A DNA stretch of 64,000 bases from Lepus europaeus (Eukaryota; Chordata; Mammalia; Lagomorpha; Leporidae), in NCBI RefSeq assembly GCF_033115175.1, contig NC_084844.1, forward strand, positions 76,698,531-76,762,530, given 5' to 3'. Below, in pieces: positions 31,646 through 41,602 of this stretch. The translations under genes and the position numbers were made by a program. Under the pieces are notes generated by a model. It saw only the letters and a list, made by a program, of their open reading frames with translations. It did not search any database and had not been told where the DNA came from. The first letter of the stretch is position 1; every line of letters begins with the position of its first letter.

Positions 31646-31999
31646 ACACAAATAAAAATTGTATTCTCAAAACTGGATGTTAAACCATACCTTCTACACC
31701 TCTCTTAAAAGTTACATTCTACCATAGTCATTTATGATTTCTAGGGCCAAAGCAGTAAATAAGATTTTTCTGGAAGAGACAGAGGTTATGAGGGAGCCAA
31801 AATTTGGGGTCAGTAGCAGCAGTAGGTGTCATTCTTTAAGATTTTGATTCAGGAAAGGAAGAACAGCAACTGATCCTTGAGATTTTGGGGTGGGAAGGAC
31901 AGGAAGGAGGGACTTAACAAAAGCAAATGCCCTCTGGTTGTGGGCACCCACCCCAGCCTGCACCCCTTGGGAGGGCCAGCTGGTGTCTGTAGGGATGCT
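31646..31999. other. Promoter upstream flank
   Basis: Unique sequence leading into the GC-rich block at 32.0 kb. The last ~100 bases become GC-rich. No gene assigned. Confidence 0.4.
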
Positions 32000-32080
32000 G
32001 TGGCCTGGACTCCATTTCCCAGAGTACCCAGGATCTCCGATGTAATCTGCCTTCCGAATGCCTGTAGGCATGCGCGTGCT
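32000..32080 (+). promoter_or_regulatory. Promoter-like motif cluster
   Basis: 'actccatttcccagagtacc' at 32009-32028 resembles the ZNF143/Staf element (ACTACAATTCCCAGAATGC type). GCATGCGC at 32068-32075 matches the NRF1 core. There is no TATA box. The two motifs lie within 70 bp at the start of a GC-rich block, as in TATA-less housekeeping promoters. No transcript start is demonstrated. Confidence 0.45.
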
Positions 32081-32830
32081 AGTGCCCGCCCAAGGGTTGG
32101 ACCAGAGGGAGTTCATTCCCTGGTCGAGGTCTGCCCTGGGGGCTGTGTTACTCCTCCTGCATTTACTGCATCTCCTGCTCTGCACGTGGGATCCCAGGCA
32201 GTTTCCGAGTGCTCACCCCGAGCCTGCCTCCTGCTGCTGCTTCCCTCCCTCTTCATTGTCTGCCTGTGGGTCCCACGTGCCAGGGACTCTTTCTGCCCCA
32301 CTCTCCCCGCTTCGCTCCCTGTGGTTCCAGAAGAAAGGGTACCTACTCCTGGGACTTTCTGCAGCAGGTTTGGGGTACAGGAACGGGCGGGGAGGCGTGT
32401 GGGACAAGGGTGGGTGCCAGGGCGGCTGGAGGCCCCCAGTGAGGCTCACTTACTTCTCAGCGATCATGGCAACTTTCCCCGAGGTCAGGGCTGGGGCCCG
32501 GGCTGTTCTGTCTCCCACCTCTGCTTCCCAGGCTCCCAGTGCCCGGCCTGTCCCTAATGTGCTTTATTTAGTGGTTACAGGAGAGGGCAGCATTCTGGGA
32601 AACTGCACACGCAGGGCAGCTGAGAGCACAGGGAAGGAAGGCGGGGAGACTCCTGCTCTCCAGTTAAATAAGCCGGGCTCCCACTGTGGGTGGTCTCAGA
32701 ATGCAGTCTGGCAGGGCCTCCTGCTGTTTGCTGGGCTGGTTCCTGCAGGGTGGGGCTGGATGGTCTTCAGCAGAGAGCCTGGGGCAGCAGAGGGGTGGGA
32801 AGGAGGATCTGACTAGGATCTGTCCCACTG
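32058..32830 (+). other. GC-rich block with long overlapping open frames
   Basis: An ATG-started frame of 252 codons (32058-32816) overlaps a 226-codon frame in another phase (31877-32557) and open frames on the minus strand. The 252-aa translation has a leucine-rich stretch early (LLLLHLLHLLL at about residues 32-42), no recognisable domain and low-complexity composition. I regard it as composition-driven, but it may contain 5' UTR exons of a gene transcribed from the promoter-like cluster at 32.0 kb. Confidence 0.3.
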
Positions 32831-33623
32831 CTCTCATCCTGCACCTCATCTTCCTGGTGGGGTCCCCATGGACACACCTGCTGGGTGTGGCCCTGAGTGT
32901 TCAGCTTTTTCCCAGAGGGAGCAGTGTGCAGCCTGTGTAGCAGCTTTGTGCATTGATCCCTTTCCCATATTTGATTATCAGATTTTTCCAATCTGGAATT
33001 TGAAGCTGTTACAGAAACCTGGGGTGGGAAAACTCCCTTCTTTCAAACAGGCACAGAGAGAGTGGAGGGTCCAAGGAGTTTATATTAACAGCCCTAGGCT
33101 CAGCTGGAATGATTTCCTGAGAATTGAGCATTAAACTCAAGTTTCTTAGAATATGTATAGGATCACCAGCATCATACCTCAGCTGTTATAGTACTGGTGG
33201 GTTTAAATGCAGCCTACATGACTTAGGATCACATTTCCAACTATCGGTGGGTCCAGTATGTTTGTAAAAGAGATGCCAGGGACAGATTTACATGGACAGA
33301 TTTATGACTGGAGTTTTCAGAAGCAGAACTTAGGGCATCTTCACTCCCTAGACAAGATATCAGTGGGCAGCTGCTTCACTCATTAATTGTGAGCATCCAC
33401 TTTTCAAGGTTTGTGTTGGATGGGGTCCATTTCTCTTTCTTTGTCTCAGGTTGTAGCTGTATTTCTTCTACAAGGCCATGGAATCATAGCTGATGATTTA
33501 TTTGGCTGCTTTTCAGCTATTTCTTCTCCGGTTAGCAAGGTTGTCAACTGTTTTTACCTGCCGTTGATCCCTTTGCAAAGTGAAAAGTGAACTAAAATTA
33601 ATGCAAGTCTACTGTGTTGTCAA
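32831..33623. other. No feature seen
   Basis: About 790 bp of unique sequence falling from GC-rich to AT-rich. Confidence 0.45.
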
Positions 33624-33632
33624 TAACTGGAG

Positions 33633-33663
<31 letters not shown>

Positions 33664-34168
33664 ATTTATTGGCCGGCGCCACATCTCAATAGGCTAATCC
33701 TCCACCTGTGGTGCCAACACACCTGGTTCTAGTCCCGGTCGGGGTGCCAAATTCTGCCCCGGCTGCCCCTCTCCAGGCCAGCTCTCTGCTATGGCCTGGG
33801 CATGCAGTGGAGGATGTCCCAAGTGCTTGGGCCTTGCACCCACTTGGGAAAGCAGGAGAAGCACCTGGCTCCTGGTTTCAGATCAGTGCAGTGTGCTGGC
33901 TGCAGCATGCTGGCCACGGCAGCCATTGGAAGGTGAACCAATGGCAAAGGGAGACCTTTCTCTCTGTCTCTCTCTCACTATCCACTCTGCCTGTCAAAAA
34001 AAAAAAAAGATTTATTTATTCATTTGAAACTCAGAGATACAAAGAGAGAGGCAGGCAGAGAGAGAGAGAGAGAGAGATATCTTCCATCCAATGGTTCACT
34101 CCCCAGTTGGCAGCAGCAGCTGGAGCTGTGCTGATCTGAAGCCAGTAGCCAGGAGCTTCTTCTGCATT
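33633..34168 (-). mobile_element. C-SINE 3' half, split by a younger SINE
   Basis: Antisense tail (T run and 'aagatttatttatt', 33633-33670) continues after the nested element at 34007: 'catttgaaactcagagatac' up to 'aggagcttcttctg' near 34168, where it stops. Target duplication TAACTGGAG at 33624-33632 recurs only after the next C-SINE, at 34462-34470. Confidence 0.85.
33671..34006 (+). mobile_element. Young CSINE2-type element nested in a C-SINE
   Basis: Sense. Starts 'ggccggcgccacatctcaat', core variant 'gtgccaacacacctggttct', 'gtcggggtgccaaattctgc', tail 'cactctgcctgtcaaaaaa'. Perfect 14-bp duplication AAGATTTATTTATT at 33657-33670 and 34007-34020, which is the tail sequence of the host SINE. 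Confidence 0.96.
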
Positions 34169-34185
34169 GAAGCTGTTTGTTAAAA

Positions 34186-34461
34186 TAATTATTTGTTTAT
34201 TTGAAAGGCAGAGTTACAGAGTGGCATAAGCAGAGATAGATGGCCTAAGCTGTTCTGATACAAAACCAGGAGCCAGGAGCTTTGTCCAGGTCTCCTAGGT
34301 GGGTGCAGGAGATGAGGGATTTGGGCCATCTTCTACTGTTTTCCCAGGGCACAGCAGAGAGCTGGATGGGAAGTGGAGCAGCCAGGATCTCAACTGGCAC
34401 CCATATGGGATGCTGACACTGCAGGAAGTAGCTTAACCCACTATGCAACAGTGCTGCCCAC
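34186..34461 (-). mobile_element. C-SINE, antisense partner of 33633 copy
   Basis: Tail 'aattatttgtttatttgaaa' near 34188, core 'cacccatatgggatgctgac' near 34400, head 'gcaacagtgctgccca' at 34461. It shares the outer TAACTGGAG duplication with the 33633 copy, so the two entered as a dimer or one inserted into the tail of the other. Confidence 0.9.
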
Positions 34462-34470
34462 TAACTGGAG

Positions 34471-34914
34471 CTCTTTTAATCTGAGTTTGCATAAAGTGGA
34501 GAATTACAGCATCATAAATACAGATAAGTAACAGTTTTTCTCTGCCTAGTACTTTACAGTTACCCAGTGATCCACTGAGAATCTTATATTCCACACTGTG
34601 TAATTAAGAAGGGCAGTTATTTGTCTTATTTTGGGTTCTGTGTTTAAACCCGTGACATTTTTGACATGGGAGGAAATTAGTTCTACATTTTCATAGAGAC
34701 TGGTTGTGGAAGCATCTATAGAAGTTATAACTGTGAGAGTGGTAAGAAAGAAGAGGGGAAGAAATAAGTGCCCCTTGCCCCCCACAGATATGTCCACATA
34801 GTGGAGTAGAAGATGTGCCCTGGAAAACTATGGCTGACTTTCCGTGACAAACTGTGTTTGAGTGCTTCACATGTTCTGATAGAAAGGTGTTGCCACCAGG
34901 TTACTACTATATTT
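34471..34914. other. No feature seen
   Basis: About 440 bp of unique sequence. Confidence 0.45.
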
Positions 34915-35030
34915 ATTTATTTAGTTAGTTTTTAAAGATTATTTATTTGGAAATCAGATTTACACAGACAGAGAAGGAGAGGCAGAGAGAGGAAGAAAGA
35001 GAGGTCTTCCATTGGGTTCATTCCCTCAAT
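34915..35030 (-). mobile_element. C-SINE tail fragment
   Basis: Antisense 3' part only: 'atttatttatttagttagtt', 'aaagattatttatttggaaa' and 'gaggtcttccattgggttca'. It stops near 'caatggcttcatcattg'. Confidence 0.8.
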
Positions 35031-35454
35031 GGCTTCATCATTGTGAACCTTGCTCAGTTCCTGGCCTATACCTTTCCTTTAACCTAGTACTTTGCCATGT
35101 AGTAGCCCATGAAAACTGCAGACTGCATAAATGAATGAATACTTTGAGGGTTGTGATTTCTTAGAGGAATATCATAAGGGACAGAAGGAATAAAAACAAA
35201 AAAAAGTATCCTCAGTTTATAGAAGGTATACTATTTTTGCAAGCGACAGAGAGAGGAAGAAGAAGGAAAGTGGTGAGACTGGAAAGTTGTGGCAAATATA
35301 GTAGGCACTGGTCAAATTTAACAGGCCCATTAGAAAACGTTAAGGTTTCCTTACTTCCATGTAGACTCTGCCCTCTAGAGGTGAACAGGGTCCTCTAAAG
35401 CCACTTGTTGCACAAATGAAAACCCAAGCATTGTGTTCTCCCACATATGGAGTC
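35031..35454. other. No feature seen
   Basis: About 420 bp of unique sequence before the old L1 begins. Confidence 0.4.
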
Positions 35455-35519
35455 TGCTATTGGTTTTGATTTACGTTTCCCTAATGGTGAGTGATATTGG
35501 GCATGTTCATATATGTCTT
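35455..35519 (-). mobile_element. Old L1 ORF2 fragment, left part
   Basis: Antisense L1 near the 3' end of ORF2: 'ggttttgatttacgtttccc' and 'gtgatattgggcatgttcat'. The equivalent in the young L1 is around 51430-51480. The old L1 continues at 40634 after the composite insertion; the break carries the 13-bp duplication TCATATATGTCTT. Confidence 0.85.
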
Positions 35520-35985
35520 TTTTTTTTTTTAACTTTTATTTAATGAATATAAATTTCCAGTGTACAGCTTATGGATTACAATGGCTTCCCCCCCCCCATA
35601 ACTTCCCTTCCACCCACAACCCTCCCCTCTCCCGCTCCCTCTCCCCTTCCATTTGCATCAAGATTCATTTTCAATTCTCTTTATATACAGAAGATCAATT
35701 TAGTATAAAGATTTCAACAGTTTGCACCCACATAGAAACACAAAGTGAAACATACTGTTTGAGTACTAGTTACAGCATTAAATCACAATGTACAGCACAT
35801 TAAGGACAGAGATCCCACCTGAGGAGCAAGTGCACAGTGGCTCCTGTTGTTGACCCAACAAATTGACACTCTAGTTTATGGTGCCAGTAACCATCCTAGG
35901 CTGTCGTCATGAGTTGCCAAGGCTATGGAAGCCTTCCAAGTTTGCCGACTCTGATCATATTTAGACAAGGTCATAAAAGACAGAG
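35520..35985 (-). mobile_element. L1 3' UTR of the composite element
   Basis: Antisense poly(A) (T run 35517-35531), then the same 3' UTR as the L1s at 424 and 49458, including 'tatatacagaagatcaattt' and 'catgagttgccaaggctatg'. It has a single copy of the module that is duplicated in those two L1s, so it belongs to a different 3' UTR type. Homology with the other L1s fades out near 35985. Confidence 0.88.
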
Positions 35986-37665
35986 TGAGGATAGTAACCA
36001 ATGATCCTAAGAGTGGCCTTAACCAGGTCTGAACAATTATACAGCATTAAGTGGGGAAGAGGACCATCAGTACACACAGGTTGGGAGTAGAGCCATTGGA
36101 GGTAGAGTAGAGGTTATGATTACAAAGGAATGAGGCCCAAGTGCACTAGACAGGGCCTAGAACAAAGGACAGAGTCATTATTAGAGGAGCTAAGAAAGGT
36201 GCTAAGCTACAATTAAGTTTTCTGATTGAGAGGCAAATAGAACCTGATAGAAGGGGCTTGATAATAATCTGGTAGGCTTTAGGCCTTGTAAATTCAGAGG
36301 CCCAGACCTATCTATCTCTTCACATGGGGTACATCCTAAGGGAGGTGTGAACCTCCTAGGGGAAGGCACTCTGTTGACTTTCATTACTTGGCTGGCCTGG
36401 GAGGAGAGCTGGCCAGGTAAAGGCAGGGGGCATCTCTAACAAGAAATTTACAGTTCTGCCTGTAATGTTGTTGACCCTACTTGACCATCCCCTGAGCTGC
36501 AGTGGTCACTTTGGAAGTTGGGCTGAGTGAAGGGCTTTTCAGCTTAGAGCCAATAAGATCTGTGGCTCTGACCTGGGCATCCTTCGACTCCAGGGCAGGT
36601 CCATTTCCAGTGATCCAACTCTTGGCAGAGCTGCCAGGGCTCTTCACAAGCTGACTTCTGCTGAAGCCCAGGCTTACCACTTTGAAAGCCACTGCAGTGG
36701 ACTGGCCTGTTGGGTCTCCTTGAGGGCAGATCACTGTACAGATCAGCCATTAATAGGCCTGCCACCCATTGCTTCTGATGCCGAGCTTTCTTTTCCTCCT
36801 GGTTTGTGTTAAAGCAGACCAGAGGATGCAAGTCAAGGGAGTGCCCGTTTCCCATCTCTAATCTTCAGTGGCCTGAACTACAAGTCTATAGTCACAGGCA
36901 TGTTCTGTAGTAGTTTTTCTAAGGTAGACAATGCCCATGAGGAAAATTGTATTCTCACTTTAAAACTTTCTTTCCCTTTGGTCTGAAAGGGAGGTTTTTT
37001 CTACTTACTGTATACTTCGCTGATGGCGAAGTGAATCTAGCTATGAGATTATTATTTGAGTTCTTATTTTGGCTATGCTATTGCAGAAAAATGTTAGCCA
37101 TCTCTTTTATAAGGTCTAAAGATTAAATTGTGCATCCTACAGATTCCTTCATAATAGAATTAGTTTCCTACCTTGAAGAGAATAGAGAAATGAAAGAACA
37201 AGTTGGGCTTAGAATAGAGAAATGAGGGAGCAAGTCCTAGATCGCTTGCTGACAATAGCAATATCACATGAATACTTAGCAAACTGTTTCAACCATTAGA
37301 TAACAACTTAAGAAAACATTTACCACAAGGTCCAATGCCTTCTATAAATTTTAAGAATCATGTATTTGAAAACACCTCTTAAATATCTAACATGGTGTAG
37401 TTTGTTTAGCCAGTAAACTTAAGCACAACCATCTAAAATGTTTTGTTTCTTTCTACCAACAAGTCTAAAACATATGATACACAGATTCAGGTCCCACAAA
37501 TTAAAATGTATCTTTGATTGATTTTAGCAGCTTAAATTTATGGACAATCTTATCTATAAGCCATTTAAAATAAAACTCTTAATAAAATTTCCCCATGTGG
37601 ACATACAATATGTACACACATATAATATAGCATAATAGACCAATATAGCAATTTTAATAATAGAA
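35986..37665 (-). pseudogene. Decayed retrovirus-like gag-pro remnant
   Basis: Non-L1 sequence. In one minus-strand frame (36544-36855, 103 codons) the translation contains LCQELDHWKWTCP, which looks like a retroviral nucleocapsid CCHC zinc knuckle whose first Cys is Trp. A second, more degraded knuckle-like stretch (GFQSGKPGLQQKSAC) precedes it. In another frame downstream, RTVNFL followed by a break recalls the start of a class I ERV protease, and 36202-36384 (60 codons) continues with a proline-rich RRFTPPLG stretch. Frames change repeatedly and stops intervene, so nothing is functional. The family (class I ERV) is inferred. The part 36860-37665 is AT-rich and not assigned. Confidence 0.42.
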
Positions 37666-37667
37666 CG

Positions 37668-38589
37668 AGGGAGACAGGCGGCAAGATGGCGGAATAGGCA
37701 GGAAGCACACTTAGTCCGGGGGGAGAGAAAGTTTAATATAAGTGGAGATACTGCAAGGTCAAGGAAGAGTAGGGGATGAAACAGCAGAGGAAACTCTTCC
37801 GGAACTAGTGATTCACAGTGGACCTGCGTGGAGAGCGTGGGAGCCCAAGTTCGGGACACCAGCAGCAGACTCAACGCATCAGCGCTGGAACGCGAGGTGA
37901 GCCGAACCTCCATAGCCCGAGATACCAGCAGGCAAGCGGAAAGAGGTGGCTAGAGGGAACGAGGCTTGAAACTCCGTGGGGAAAAGTTCACCAGGCTAAC
38001 TAGAAGAGAGAGAAAAAAAATAAAAAAAGTGACTGATACGGACACAAGTTTCTCTCTCTCCGCTCACCTCTCAAAGGCGAGCAAGACAGAGCAGGCACCA
38101 TTTTGGACATACGTCATAAGCAGGGCGACCTCAGGTCTGCACCAGCCCTGAGCCTAGCAGAAAAACCTGACTCTGGGGGGAGGGGTGAAATAACAGGAGA
38201 TTAGCATCTAACTTGGCAACCCAGTGGGAGACTGCAGGAGAATTGGAGCCCACACTGAGGGCAGCAGAGATTCCCTGTGTGGTCTGTGGGAAAGAGCTTC
38301 CGATCTCTGGCTCCTGTGGGTATATCATTTGCCTGCTAACTACCTCCAATTACGTTCAGCTGTGCGGAATTACTTCCCTTTTAAATCAACAAAAGAAAGA
38401 GACATTTACCACACCTAACCTGGGAGTGTCATCCTTGACACACCCTCAACCCTGAGGAACCAAACACAGCTCTCAGTCCACACTCATCTCAAGCCTCTAA
38501 GGCTCCACTGAAAGCAGACAGTCCACTTAATATAGAGCCATAGTGTAACAAGAAAAAACACCACAGTGAAGAAACCAAATATCTCCAAC
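37668..38589 (+). promoter_or_regulatory. L1 5' UTR with internal promoter
   Basis: The start 'caagatggcggaataggcag' (37682 on) corresponds to the canonical L1 5' end. It contains a YY1-type site, CAAGATGGCGG, at 37682-37692, as in other mammalian L1s. GC-rich for its surroundings, about 920 bp, leading directly to the ORF1 ATG at 38590. The 5' end lies at the inversion junction (~37663-37670). Confidence 0.8.
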
Positions 38590-39627
38590 ATGCCAAACAA
38601 CAAATGCAAAAACCAAGCTAACAAGAACAAGGAAGACACTATGACGCCCCCAAATGAAAAAGACACCCCAATTCAAGATTATGAAGATGATGAGATCAAA
38701 GAAATGCAAGAAGCGGATCTCAAACAATTGATAAGAACATTAAGAAGTTCTCAAAAACAAATTCTTGAACTACAGAAATCCTTCATGGACAAGATAGAAA
38801 ATCTCTCTCGTGAAAGTGAAATATTAAAGAGGAATCAAAATGAAATGAAACAACTAGTGGAACAAGAAACTCTGATAGTGACTAGAAATCATAATGAAAT
38901 GAAGAGTTCAATAGATCAAATGACAAACACATTAGAGAGCCTTAAAAACAGAATGGGCGAAGCAGAAGAGAGAATATCAGAATTAGAAGACAGAGAACAG
39001 GAAAGGAAACAGGCAAACCAAAGAAAAGAAGAAGAAATTAGAAATCTAAAAAATATTGTCGGGAATCTACAGGATACTATTAAAAAACCCAACATTCGGG
39101 TTCTAGGAGTTCCTGAAGGCATGGAGAGGGAGAAAGGATTAGAAGGCATTTTCAGTGAGATACTAGCAGAAAATTTCCCAGGTTTGGAGAAGGACAGAGG
39201 CATCTTAGTACAGGAAGCTTATAGAACCCCTAATAAACATGACCAAAAGAGATCCTCACCACGACATGTTGTAATCAAACTCACCACAGTGAAACATAAA
39301 GAAAAGATCCTAAAAGGTGCAAGAGAGAAACGTCAGATCACTCTTAGAGGATCTCCAATTAGACTCACAGCAGACTTCTCATCAGAAACCCTACAAGCTA
39401 GAAGGGAATGGCGAGACATAGCCCAGGTACTAAGAGAGAAAAACTGCCAGCCCAGAATACTATATCCTGCAAAGCTCTCATTTGTGAATGAAGGTGAAAT
39501 TAAGACTTTTCATAGCAAACAGAAACTGAAAGAATTTGTTGCCACTCATCCTGCCCTGCAAAAGATGCTTAAAGATGTCTTACACACAGAAACACAGAAA
39601 CATGGTCACCAATATGAAAGAAGGTAA
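38590..39627 (+). CDS. L1 ORF1p, intact (in composite element)
   Basis: 345-aa L1 ORF1 protein, the RNA-binding nucleic-acid chaperone that trimerises and coats L1 RNA in cytoplasmic RNPs. The ATG at 38590 is chosen because it aligns with the ATG of the ORF1 at 54820-55857; the frame is open upstream to a GTG at 38566. Layout: acidic N-terminus with TPIQDYEDDEIKEMQ (26-40), heptad-rich coiled coil (about 40-165), RRM beginning PNIRVLGVPEG (167-177) and a C-terminal domain with ARREWRDIAQVLREKNCQPR (270-289). By eye about 31 residues differ from the second copy (about 91% identity), mostly in the N-terminal third. No stop or frameshift is seen. No ORF2 follows, so any mobility would depend on other L1s. 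Confidence 0.9.
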   Translation: MPNNKCKNQANKNKEDTMTPPNEKDTPIQDYEDDEIKEMQEADLKQLIRTLRSSQKQILELQKSFMDKIENLSRESEILKRNQNEMKQLVEQETLIVTRNHNEMKSSIDQMTNTLESLKNRMGEAEERISELEDREQERKQANQRKEEEIRNLKNIVGNLQDTIKKPNIRVLGVPEGMEREKGLEGIFSEILAENFPGLEKDRGILVQEAYRTPNKHDQKRSSPRHVVIKLTTVKHKEKILKGAREKRQITLRGSPIRLTADFSSETLQARREWRDIAQVLREKNCQPRILYPAKLSFVNEGEIKTFHSKQKLKEFVATHPALQKMLKDVLHTETQKHGHQYERR

Positions 39628-40633
39628 AGGAAGGAAACCTCACAGCAAAAGATCACAGGAAGCTCAATTTCTCTTTGACATAGAATTAAACTATGATGCT
39701 CTGTTAAAGCAATGTGTTAAAGTAACCTATTATGTTCTCTTGATGTCTGTTAAATTCTAATTGTTCAAAAACAGCTGAATTTTTAGTAAGAGCTATGGGT
39801 TATTTGAATATGTGCTTTTTTCAAAAATTTGAATAATCACCTTGTAACAATGATCAAATTTGGTCTATGTTATGTCATGATTTTAAGAAATCTTATTTCA
39901 ACCAGATATTTTGGATTTTGAGCCTTCTTGGCATTCTTGACAGGCATTCAATAAATCAAAGTTTCAAACAATCTGGTCTCTAAAATTTCCAGTAAATCCT
40001 GGACTTTGGTTTTTCCAGTTTGGGCCCAACTGAAAAAATCGAAGGACCTATGTCTCTCATCTTATAGAGACACCAACTAATCAGTCTATTTGGAGTATAT
40101 TAGAAGTACTGTCAAGATGTGATGTGGTACCAGACTTTAAGTTTCTATAATGGAAAATGCTATTAATACAAATGTTTGAGAATTAAAAAGTCTAATGATC
40201 TTGTGTTACTAGACATGATAGTTATCTTAATGAGAAAGCCCCAGAGGCTTAAAAGGTTAAATACTTGTAAAATCCTACAGGTGCTTTCAAAAATACTGTG
40301 AAGTAAGCAAGTGCCTCTTGTTGGTTGATGAGTTTATAATTTTAAACATGGCGACTTAAAGTCTTTTGTCATCCACAGTTATATATGATTTGCTGCTCAT
40401 AAAACTAAAGCGTTGTTGGTTCTGTTTAGCTGTCCTCCTATAGGTTCCTATGGACTTTTTCCAGCCACTTTTATTGTATTCAGTACTTTGGGATGGCTCT
40501 GTAAACAGATGAAGCCAATAATGTATTAACAGTACCAACTGAGAGAAAGTATGGTTAACTGAAGTTACTAAAAAGAAAAAGCAATTCAAATCAATTGGCA
40601 ATCTACAAAAAGAGTTAAAGATTTTAAAAGCTA
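39628..40633 (+). mobile_element. Post-ORF1 tail of composite element
   Basis: The first ~40 bp ('aggaaggaaacctcacagca') still match the L1 ORF1-ORF2 spacer. From about 39668 the sequence departs from L1: AT-rich, multiple stops in all frames, no ORF2 endonuclease. It runs to the right-hand target duplication at 40634. In the source RNA it would have been followed by the sequence now at 37665-35520 on the minus strand. Origin unknown; it may be part of the same retroviral insert. Confidence 0.6.
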
Positions 40634-41600
40634 TCATATATGTCTTGACCATTTAGATTTCTTCTTCTGAGAAACATCTATTCTGATCAATGCCCATTTC
40701 TTTTTTTTTTTTTTTTTCTGACAGGCAGCGTGGACAGTGAGAGAGAGAGACAAAGGTCTTCCTTGTGCCGTTGGTTCACCCTCCAATGGCCGCCGCGGCC
40801 AGTGCACTGTGGCTGGTGCACCACGCTGTTCCAAAGGCAGGAGCCAGGTGCTTCTCCTGGTCTCCCGTGGGGTGCAGGGCCCAAGCACTTGGGTAATCCT
40901 CCACTGCACTCCCGGGCAATAGCAGAGAGCTGGCCTGGAAGAGGGGTAGCCGGGGCAGAATCTGGTGCCCCAACTGGGACTAGAACCCAGTGTGCCGGCA
41001 CCACAAGGCAGAGGATTAGCTTGTTGAGCCACGGCACTGGCCTTGCCCATTTCTTAACTGTACATTTTGCTTCTTGTTTAGAGTTTTTCCAGTTCTATAT
41101 ATGTATGTTCTGGCTATCAATCTTTTGTCATATGTAGAGTTTTCAATGTTTTCTGCCATTCTGTTTGTTAATCTTCACTCTGATGATTACTTTGTTGTGA
41201 AGATGTATCTTAATTTGATACACTCAAATTCATATGTTTTATTTTTGTTACTTGTGCTTTTGGAATCTTACCCAAAACTGTTCTCTAGCTAATGTTTCAT
41301 AGTTTCCTCTATCTTTACTTAGTTTTTGGTTTTGTATCTAGATTTTTAATTCATCTTGAGTTGCTTTTACATAGTGTATGAGGTGTTGGCGTATATTTTC
41401 AGGCTTCTACATGTGGATAATCACTTTCCTGTAGACCATTTGCTAAAAGGAATCTTCTTTCTCCTGTTTGTTTTAGTTTCTTTGTTAAATATGAGTTGCC
41501 TGTAGAAAAGTCGGTTTATTTCAGCTGCCTATTCTTTTCCATTGAACTATGTGTCTGTTTTTCCAACAGTGCTAACACTGCCTCTATTTTTTTAGTTTTT
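40634..41600 (-). mobile_element. Old L1 ORF2 3' part, right portion
   Basis: Resumes the L1 interrupted at 35519: 'tatatgtcttgaccatttag', then after the nested SINE 'tttccagttctatatatgta', 'ctggctatcaatcttttgtc', 'ttctgccattctgtttgtta' and 'cattgaactatgtgtctgtt'. It reads antisense to the RNase H-like and C-terminal part of ORF2. No open frame remains. Confidence 0.82.
40703..41043 (-). mobile_element. Young CSINE2-type element, perfect target duplication
   Basis: Antisense inside the old L1. CpG-rich 'aatggccgccgcggccagtg', tail 'tctgacaggcagcgtggaca', head 'gagccacggcactggcc' at 41043. Perfect 12-bp duplication TGCCCATTTCTT at 40691-40702 and 41044-41055. Confidence 0.96.
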
Positions 41601-41602
41601 TT

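Larger units (their letters stand above)
35520..40633 (-). mobile_element. Composite half-L1/retroviral insertion, twin-primed
   Basis: A 5.1-kb insertion enclosed by a perfect 13-bp duplication TCATATATGTCTT (35507-35519 and 40634-40646) that interrupts an old L1; the flanking old L1 reads continuously when the insert is removed. Poly(A) and L1 3' UTR lie on the minus strand (35520-35985). Next comes non-L1 sequence (to ~37665). Then, inverted on the plus strand, an L1 5' UTR from ~37668, ORF1, about 40 bp of post-ORF1 L1 and 1 kb of further non-L1 sequence. This is the geometry expected of twin priming: an inverted 5' segment abutting the 3' segment, with the RNA 5' end at the junction. ORF2 is absent. 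The assignment to a single event is an inference from the duplication. Confidence 0.75.

Noticed and set aside
32058-32816. 252-codon plus-strand open frame as a protein gene
   Set aside because: GC-rich composition leaves several overlapping frames open on both strands; no domain, biased low-complexity translation. Kept only as a GC-rich block.
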